7,891 nt of DNA from Syntrophobacterales bacterium (GTDB lineage: Bacteria > Desulfobacterota > Desulfobaccia > Desulfobaccales > 0-14-0-80-60-11): assembly GCA_023229795.1 (NCBI GenBank), contig JALNYP010000119.1, forward strand, positions 1-7,891. The letters are read 5' to 3'. Of this stretch, positions 1-3,986 are shown piece by piece; within the stretch, counting starts at the first letter, position 1, and every line of letters begins with the position of its first letter. The notes under the pieces are model-generated. The model ran no database searches. It worked only from the letters and a program-made list of their open reading frames with translations, and was not told where the DNA came from. The position numbers and the translations under genes are program-made.

Positions 1-101
1 GGGGGAAATAATTCCCCCGCCCTCCCCTCAAACTCCCCTCCCAACCCCCGCATAAGAAGGTAAGCTGGGACCTGCGGCCCCGGCTTTCGCGATCAAAACG
101 G
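1..101. repeat. C-rich intergenic repeat with a hairpin at the window edge
   Basis: A perfect 7-bp inverted repeat with a 4-base loop sits at 1-18 (GGGGGAA / TTCCCCC). It is followed by a cytosine-rich tract at 20-49 (runs of CCCTCCCC, AACTCCCC, CCAACCCCC). That tract closely resembles the reverse complement of the G-rich tract at 3922-3948 downstream of clpB, so it is probably a dispersed intergenic repeat. No T-run follows the hairpin on the plus strand, so a terminator reading rightward is not supported. One reading leftward cannot be judged at the edge. Confidence 0.45.
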
Positions 102-800
102 ATGACATTTAATCCTGGAGATGTAATTTCTTATTTAGATATGTGCCAGGAGGAGGGTGTAAACCTCCAGAGAGGCATGAATTTTCGACTGAAGGGCGGC
201 TTCAGTGTAATTTTAATGAGCTTAAGACAGGGCGCTCCCTATGCCGACCGAATAGAAGAAAACGGAAATATCTTAATATATGAAGGACACGATATCCCAT
301 CCTCTAAGGATGGCCCAAAGCCTAAGCTGATCGATCAACCGGAAAGAAATCCCGGGGGTGGGTTAACGCAAAATGGGTTGTTCTTTAATTCTGCCCGCCT
401 CTGTAAAGAAGGAAAGCGGGAAGCAGAAATAGTTAAAGTTTATGAAAAGATAAAACCTGGTATCTGGGTTTATAACGGTTTATTTAGCCTTATTGACGCC
501 TGGCGGGAAGCTGGTAATAAAAGGAAGGTATTTAAATTTAAACTTGAATTAATAGACGAGCCCATAGTCCCTAATCTTAATAATCTAAAAACAATTGAGC
601 ATAATCGTTTAATTCCGACTTCAGTTAAATTGGAAGTATGGAAGCGTGATAAAGGAAAATGCGTTCAATGTGGTAGTCAAGATAATCTACATTTTGACCA
701 CATCATTCCTTATTCTAAAGGTGGGTCCTCTCTTGTAGCAGAAAATATTCAAATCCTTTGCGCACGACATAACATAGCAAAAAAAGATAGAATCGAATAA
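102..800 (+). CDS. SRA-HNH endonuclease, probable type IV modification-dependent restriction enzyme
   Basis: A 232-residue protein with two recognisable parts. Residues about 22-152 fit the SRA/YDG modified-base-binding fold: RGMNFRL (24-30), YADRIEENGN (47-56), IYEGHD (59-64), GLTQNGLFF (87-95), and YNGLFSLIDAW...KFKLEL (124-150), matching the family's Y.Y.GLY...W...F.F.L block. Residues about 174-232 are an HNH nuclease: probable zinc ligands C187/C190 and C220/H223, catalytic DH at 199-200, then PYSKGG, N215 and N224. In characterised SRA-HNH enzymes the SRA domain flips out and reads 5-methyl- or 5-hydroxymethylcytosine and the HNH domain cuts the DNA. That role is inferred here. ATG 102 is the only ATG, GTG or TTG after the in-frame stop at 9-11, but no Shine-Dalgarno sequence precedes it. 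Codon use is much AT-richer than in the genes at 1075-6593, suggesting acquisition by transfer. No methyltransferase is adjacent, as expected for a stand-alone type IV enzyme. Confidence 0.85.
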   Translation: MTFNPGDVISYLDMCQEEGVNLQRGMNFRLKGGFSVILMSLRQGAPYADRIEENGNILIYEGHDIPSSKDGPKPKLIDQPERNPGGGLTQNGLFFNSARLCKEGKREAEIVKVYEKIKPGIWVYNGLFSLIDAWREAGNKRKVFKFKLELIDEPIVPNLNNLKTIEHNRLIPTSVKLEVWKRDKGKCVQCGSQDNLHFDHIIPYSKGGSSLVAENIQILCARHNIAKKDRIE

Positions 801-872
801 GAGGGAATGCTTTAAGGATTTGATAGAATTTAGGACCAGTGGAAACAACCGGCGCCCCTAAAAACTCCGGTG

Positions 873-893
873 GCACGGGCGTCTCGCCTGTGC
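873..893. repeat. Imperfect GC hairpin repeat
   Basis: The arms GCACGGGCG (873-881) and CGCCTGTGC (885-893) surround a 3-base loop with one G-T pair. It lies directly beside the 37-bp repeat at 899-935, so two repeat units are stacked in tandem. The arm and loop sizes match the other GC hairpins in this window. Confidence 0.6.
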
Positions 894-898
894 TTATA

Positions 899-935
899 GT
901 AGGGTCGGCACGGCCCACCATCATCCAAAGCCTGG
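899..935 (+). repeat. 37-bp dispersed repeat, copy 1
   Basis: It matches 1857-1893 at 36 of 37 positions; the only difference is C906 versus G1864. The unit starts with GTAGGGT, carries a hairpin (GGTSGGC-ACG-GCCCACC) and ends with ATCATCCAAAGCCTGG. The substitution spoils one base pair of the stem in this copy, whereas copy 2 is perfectly paired. Confidence 0.85.
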
Positions 936-1020
936 GGAAAATAGTGGTCGCCTATACCTTCCGCATCCCCGGCCTGGGCTACTGCCTCCGGGCAAACGGC
1001 GATGTCTGGGATAAATCCAG

Positions 1021-1045
1021 GTAGGGGCGACCCGCCGGGTCGCCC
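1021..1045 (+). repeat. GTAGG-led GC hairpin repeat
   Basis: The leader GTAGG at 1021-1025 is followed by a perfect 9-bp stem, GGGCGACCC (1025-1033) and GGGTCGCCC (1037-1045), with loop GCC. The stem sequence is identical to those at 2986-3006 and 3892-3912. It lies 15 bp before the ribosome binding site of the SDR gene. Confidence 0.8.
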
Positions 1046-1074
1046 GGAACGCTGGCAACAAGGAGATTAATGCC

Positions 1075-1845
1075 ATGACCGCGCCACCTGCATTTTTGGC
1101 CCTCATCGTCGGCGGTTCCAGCGGCATGGGCAAGCAGACCGCCAGGCGGCTCCTGCGCCGGGGCGGGGAAGTCCTTCTGGTGGCCCGCCATGCGGCTCGC
1201 CTGGCCGAGGCCAAAGCCGAACTGGAAGCCGACGGCCCGGTCCAAACCGCCGCGGTCGATCTCTACGATGAGTCTCAGGTCGAGGCCTTCGTAGCCCGGG
1301 TGAGGCAAGAAAAACGTCACCTCAAGTACCTGGTCAACACCGCCGGGGTCTTCAAACCCACCCCATTTCTGGAACACACCCGGGCGGACTACGACAAATA
1401 CCTGGACCTCAACCGGAGCCTCTTCTTTATCACTCAGGCCGTCGCGGACAACATGAAGCGCCACGGCGGCGGCGCCATCGTCAATATCGGCTCCATGTGG
1501 GCCAAACAAGCCATCAAGGCCACGCCGTCCTCAGCCTATTCCATGGCCAAGGCCGGTCTCCATGCCCTGACTCAGCATCTGGCCATGGAGCTGGCCGACT
1601 ATCATATCCGCGTCAATGCCGTCTCCCCCGCGGTGGTGGTCACCCCCATTTACGGCGAGTTCATCGCTCCCGACAAAATTGAGGAGACCCTGGCGGGTTT
1701 CAACTCCTTCCACCCCATCGGCCGGGTGGGCCGGGTCGATGACGTGGCCGCGGTGATCGATTTCCTGCTGTCGGATGAGGCGGGTTGGGTCACCGGGGCC
1801 ATCTGGGATGTGGATGGCGGAGTAATGGCAGGCCGCAATCAATAG
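1075..1845 (+). CDS. Short-chain dehydrogenase/reductase (SDR), classical type
   Basis: A 256-residue NAD(P)-dependent oxidoreductase with the single Rossmann-fold domain and length typical of classical SDRs. The cofactor motif is at residues 13-19 (GGSSGMG, glycines 13, 17 and 19), the structural NTAG at 88-91, the helix asparagine at N113 and the catalytic set at S140, Y155 and K159 (YSMAK). The C-terminal DVDGG (246-250) follows the family's usual VDGG ending. R38 after the second strand favours NADP(H) over NAD(H), which is an inference. The Ser-to-Tyr spacing is 15 residues, slightly longer than the usual 13, suggesting a small insertion by the active site. AGGAG at 1061-1065 lies 9 bases before ATG 1075 and supports this start. 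The substrate cannot be deduced. A run of hypothetical steps with the downstream NAD-synthesis gene is not implied, because a repeat-bearing 53-base gap separates this gene from the next. Confidence 0.9.
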   Translation: MTAPPAFLALIVGGSSGMGKQTARRLLRRGGEVLLVARHAARLAEAKAELEADGPVQTAAVDLYDESQVEAFVARVRQEKRHLKYLVNTAGVFKPTPFLEHTRADYDKYLDLNRSLFFITQAVADNMKRHGGGAIVNIGSMWAKQAIKATPSSAYSMAKAGLHALTQHLAMELADYHIRVNAVSPAVVVTPIYGEFIAPDKIEETLAGFNSFHPIGRVGRVDDVAAVIDFLLSDEAGWVTGAIWDVDGGVMAGRNQ

Positions 1846-1856
1846 GTTGAAGTCAC

Positions 1857-1893
1857 GTAGGGTGGGCACGGCCCACCATCATCCAAAGCCTGG
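1857..1893 (+). repeat. 37-bp dispersed repeat, copy 2
   Basis: Near-identical copy of 899-935, with a perfect 7-bp hairpin (GGTGGGC 1861-1867, loop ACG, GCCCACC 1871-1877). It begins 11 bases after the SDR stop and ends 5 bases before the start of the cysteine-rich small gene, so it forms almost the whole leader of that gene and could influence its translation or the read-through from the SDR gene. Confidence 0.85.
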
Positions 1894-1898
1894 AACCA

Positions 1899-2087
1899 AT
1901 GATGCGAGACTACACCGCCCCCATCTGCCCCATGCCCGGCATGGGCCACTGCATCTACGACCGCTGCCCTTATTGGGACGCAGACCGTCAGGAATGCGAC
2001 GCCGACTGCCTGCAAAACCGCATCAAGAACGAAACCGAGATTTCAGAGGATTGCTGCATCATCCAATGGACCGAGGACTTTGACTGA
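1899..2087 (+). CDS. Small cysteine-rich protein coupled to nadC
   Basis: A 62-residue acidic protein I do not recognise. It has seven cysteines: C10, C18, C23, C33, C37, C52 and C53, with H17 next to C18. The spacing (C-x7-C-x4-C-x9-C-x3-C, then CC) suggests a metal- or cluster-binding knuckle, but it does not match a classical ferredoxin CxxCxxC pattern. There is no signal peptide or membrane segment, so it is probably cytoplasmic. Its TGA shares one base with the nadC ATG (TGATG), a typical arrangement for translational coupling. Two adjacent ATGs (1899 and 1902) are possible starts, and no clear Shine-Dalgarno precedes either because a repeat occupies the leader. Codon use is GC-rich like its neighbours, supporting a real gene. 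A role connected with nicotinate synthesis is only a guess from position. Confidence 0.65.
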   Translation: MMRDYTAPICPMPGMGHCIYDRCPYWDADRQECDADCLQNRIKNETEISEDCCIIQWTEDFD

Positions 2088-2941
2088 TGGCCGACCTTCC
2101 TTATTCTCCGCACCTAGACCGCCTCATCGACCTGGCCCTGGAAGAGGACCTGGGGTCCGGGGACGTCACCACCCAGGCCTTGATCCCCCCGGAGTTGCAG
2201 GGCGAGGCCCAGATTCGCGCCAAACAGACCCTGGTGGTGGCGGGGCTTATGGTGGCGGCCCGGGTCTTGGCCCGGCTGGACCCGGCCCTGACCTTTGCCC
2301 CCCAGGTGGCCGACGGCCGGGAAGTGGACGCCGGCCAGGTCCTGGCAGTGATCACCGGGCCGGTGGCCTCGATCCTCACCGGCGAACGCACGGCCCTCAA
2401 TTTCCTCCAGCGCCTCTCCGGCATCGCCACCTTTACCCGCGACATGGCGGCTCAACTCGCCCGCGCCACGACGGTCCTGGTGGACACCCGCAAGACCGCG
2501 CCGGGCTGGCGGGTCCTGGAGAAATACGCGGTGCGGATGGGCGGCGGCCGCAACCATCGCCTGGGGCTCTATGACGGGCTGCTCATCAAGAACAATCACA
2601 TCGCCGCGGCGGGCTCCATTACCGCGGCGGTGCGGCAGGCCAAAGCCAGGGGCCACTATCTTCTGAAGATCGAAGTGGAAGTAGCGGATTTGCCGGGACT
2701 GGAAGAAGCCCTAGCCGCCGGCGCCGACCTTATCCTGTTGGACAATATGGACGACGCCACCCTGAAGCAGGCCGTGGACCTGACCCGGGGCCGGGCCTGG
2801 CTGGAGGCCTCGGGCTCCATGACCAAAGAGCGCCTGCCCCGGGTGGCCGCCACCGGCGTCAACGCCATCTCCATGGGCGCCCTGACCCACAGCGCCCCCG
2901 CCGTGGATATCCACCTGCGGTTGGTAAAAACCTGGCGATAA
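2087..2941 (+). CDS. nadC: Nicotinate-nucleotide pyrophosphorylase (quinolinate phosphoribosyltransferase, carboxylating)
   Basis: It converts quinolinate and PRPP to nicotinate mononucleotide, CO2 and pyrophosphate, the entry of de novo NAD synthesis into the pyridine nucleotide pool, in the cytoplasm. The 284 residues are the usual family length. The N-terminal EEDLGSGDVTT (19-29) starts the open-faced sandwich domain; TGERTALNFLQRLSGIAT (98-115), DTRKTAPG (133-140), GGGRNHR (152-158) and the lysine of LIKNNH (K168) form the substrate pocket. E196, E198 and D219 (LLDNMD) and ASGSM (241-245) complete the alpha/beta barrel. All expected conserved residues are present, so the enzyme should be active. 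Its ATG overlaps the stop of the upstream cysteine-rich gene by one base, and no independent promoter is evident. nadA and nadB are not in the window. Confidence 0.97.
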   Translation: MADLPYSPHLDRLIDLALEEDLGSGDVTTQALIPPELQGEAQIRAKQTLVVAGLMVAARVLARLDPALTFAPQVADGREVDAGQVLAVITGPVASILTGERTALNFLQRLSGIATFTRDMAAQLARATTVLVDTRKTAPGWRVLEKYAVRMGGGRNHRLGLYDGLLIKNNHIAAAGSITAAVRQAKARGHYLLKIEVEVADLPGLEEALAAGADLILLDNMDDATLKQAVDLTRGRAWLEASGSMTKERLPRVAATGVNAISMGALTHSAPAVDIHLRLVKTWR

Positions 2942-2947
2942 GGCGAT

Positions 2948-2968
2948 GGTGCGCAGTGCGCACCCTAC
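2948..2968 (-). repeat. GTAGG-led GC hairpin repeat
   Basis: Perfect 7-bp stem GGTGCGC (2948-2954) and GCGCACC (2958-2964) with loop AGT, beginning 7 bases after the nadC stop. Read on the minus strand it begins with GTAGG, like the other units. No T-run follows, so it is not a canonical intrinsic terminator, although a stable stem here could protect nadC mRNA or slow polymerase. Confidence 0.7.
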
Positions 2969-2985
2969 GTTGGTCCTCAATGAAA

Positions 2986-3010
2986 GGGCGACCCAGCGGG
3001 TCGCCCCTAC
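2986..3010 (-). repeat. GTAGG-led GC hairpin repeat
   Basis: Perfect 9-bp stem GGGCGACCC (2986-2994) and GGGTCGCCC (2998-3006) with loop AGC, and a GTAGG leader on the minus strand (3006-3010). The stem is the same as at 1025-1045 and 3892-3912. It lies 17 bp from the hairpin repeat ending at 2968, in the same orientation, between the convergent ends of nadC and the L,D-transpeptidase gene. Confidence 0.8.
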
Positions 3011-3027
3011 TATGGGGCTTGGGAAAC

Positions 3028-3816
3028 TCAGCGGCAGAACTGCGCCGGGTAGATTTCTCTCTGGACTTCAGGGGTATCAATGATGCGGCCTGGAGTGCCT
3101 ACCTCCACCAACTTAAACAACTGTTCCGCATTGTGGATAGGCAGACGGATGCAGCCGGCCGAGTCGCGTTCGCCGGGCAGCACCCCGCCATGGATGTAAT
3201 ACGGCCCTTTAACGTGCAGGGCCCAGGGCATCCAAGTCTCATAGATGCTGGACCAGTGGTTCTCATCCTTGCCTTCCACCTTAAAGTCCATCAGCGGCGT
3301 CACATCCCCCGGCGCTCCCGAGGAGATGGGGAATACCCGCGCCAGCTCGCCCTGCTCGTAGAGGGCCAGGAAGCCCTTGCCGATGTCCACCAGGAGGTAT
3401 TGCTTATAGTCCGCCAGGGGTTCATCATAGGCCGGGAAAATCTCCGGCACTCGGCGTAAATCCAGGGGAATTTTCAGGATGTCGGCGGCGATGGAATTGG
3501 GTTCAGCGGTTGGGGTCTTGAGGTAATTCGGGTTCAGGGCGTTAAAAAAGCCGATCCGGTTCCGGCAGCGGTTGAATTCATTGCTGAAGCTGGGGATACG
3601 GTGGCACAAGGAAGTAATGGAAAAGCCCAGGGGGATTCTGATCGTAACGAACGGCACCCCATAGGCCACCCCTGAATCGACGGTCTGGAACCCGGCCTCC
3701 GCCAATTCGCGGCAGAGATCACTATAATCCTCTTTCTGCGCGTATGCCGGTCCCCAGGCCGCCAGCCAGCAGACCGCCAAAAAAAAGGCCAAGTATTTCG
3801 TAACCTGCGAAGTCAT
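3028..3816 (-). CDS. Secreted L,D-transpeptidase, YkuD domain
   Basis: A 262-residue exported protein that probably makes or edits 3-3 peptide cross-links, or attaches proteins to peptidoglycan, in the periplasm. Residues 1-26 form a signal peptide with a hydrophobic core (YLAFFLAVCWLAAW) and an AYA cleavage site before QKED. Residues about 90-122 (FFNALNPNYL...ADILKIPLDL) resemble a degenerate LysM-like wall-binding segment. The YkuD catalytic domain covers about 139-247: SSGAPGDVTP, then H209 of the IHGG motif and S219, C222 and R224 of SAGCIRLP. C222 is the nucleophile. The common family form is SHGC; here alanine replaces that histidine, a variant I believe is tolerated in ErfK-like members. 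ATG 3816 was chosen because it begins the signal peptide directly and has AAGGG 11 bases upstream (3828-3832). An upstream in-frame ATG at 3870 would add 18 polar residues before the signal. A repeat cluster separates it from clpB. Confidence 0.9.
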   Translation of the reverse strand: MTSQVTKYLAFFLAVCWLAAWGPAYAQKEDYSDLCRELAEAGFQTVDSGVAYGVPFVTIRIPLGFSITSLCHRIPSFSNEFNRCRNRIGFFNALNPNYLKTPTAEPNSIAADILKIPLDLRRVPEIFPAYDEPLADYKQYLLVDIGKGFLALYEQGELARVFPISSGAPGDVTPLMDFKVEGKDENHWSSIYETWMPWALHVKGPYYIHGGVLPGERDSAGCIRLPIHNAEQLFKLVEVGTPGRIIDTPEVQREIYPAQFCR

Positions 3817-3888
3817 CTGAGCATCATCCCTTCGTCCGCCTACCGGCCCGCACCTTCCTTTGCCCCTCATGTCCCTCCCATCAAAGTT

Positions 3889-3915
3889 GAGGGGCGACCC
3901 GACGGGTCGCCCCTC
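3889..3915. repeat. GC hairpin repeat, 12-bp perfect stem
   Basis: Arms GAGGGGCGACCC (3889-3900) and GGGTCGCCCCTC (3904-3915) with loop GAC form the longest perfect hairpin of the window. Its inner 9 bp are the same as at 1025-1045 and 2986-3006. This copy lacks the GTAGG leader; GAGG takes its place. It lies between clpB and the downstream transpeptidase gene. Confidence 0.8.
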
Positions 3916-3921
3916 CTTTAA

Positions 3922-3970
3922 GGGGTTGGGGGAGGGGTTTGGGGAGGGCGGCAGGGGCCGTCGGCCCCTG
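3922..3970. repeat. G-rich tract plus hairpin downstream of clpB
   Basis: The tract 3922-3948 (GGGGTTGGGGGAGGGG, then TTTGGGGAGGG) resembles the reverse complement of 20-49. It is followed by a perfect 8-bp stem CAGGGGCC (3952-3959) and GGCCCCTG (3963-3970) with loop GTC, 16 bases downstream of the clpB stop on the minus strand. The hairpin could stop clpB transcription or protect its 3' end, but it has no T-run on the minus strand. The plus-strand G runs could also form a G-quadruplex. Confidence 0.5.
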
Positions 3971-3986
3971 GCCCCCTCCCCAAATC

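Larger units (their letters stand above)
801..1074. other. Intergenic region filled with dispersed repeats
   Basis: No supported gene lies here. The region holds an imperfect hairpin at 873-893, a 37-bp repeat at 899-935 and a perfect GC hairpin at 1025-1045 with a GTAGG leader. The stretch 936-1020 is GC-rich, is open in one frame without a start of its own and resembles nothing I recognise. It may be an eroded gene fragment. AGGAG at 1061-1065 is the ribosome binding site of the next gene. Confidence 0.6.

Noticed and set aside
839..1024. 61-codon ORF on plus and the overlapping ORF at 715-924 on minus
   Set aside because: Both translate the intergenic repeats (segments such as GGTGVSPV or VGRADPTISTGETPVP), a pattern that often yields spurious hypothetical proteins. 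Neither has a ribosome binding site.
1847..2083. 78-codon plus-strand ORF overlapping the cysteine-rich gene in another frame
   Set aside because: It starts in the repeat (VGTAHHHP-type translation) and is rich in His, Pro and Arg. The frame at 1899-2087 fits better because of its regular cysteines and overlap with the nadC start.
3817..3870. Upstream ATG start for the L,D-transpeptidase
   Set aside because: It would put 18 polar residues before the signal peptide, and a better-placed AAGGG precedes ATG 3816.
2948..3970. Rho-independent terminators at the GC hairpins
   Set aside because: The stems are strong, but none is followed by a T-run on the relevant strand, and the same hairpins occur upstream of genes, so they are better described as repeats.
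873..3970. CRISPR array
   Set aside because: The repeats are spread singly over 3 kb between genes, with no regular spacer length and no cas gene.
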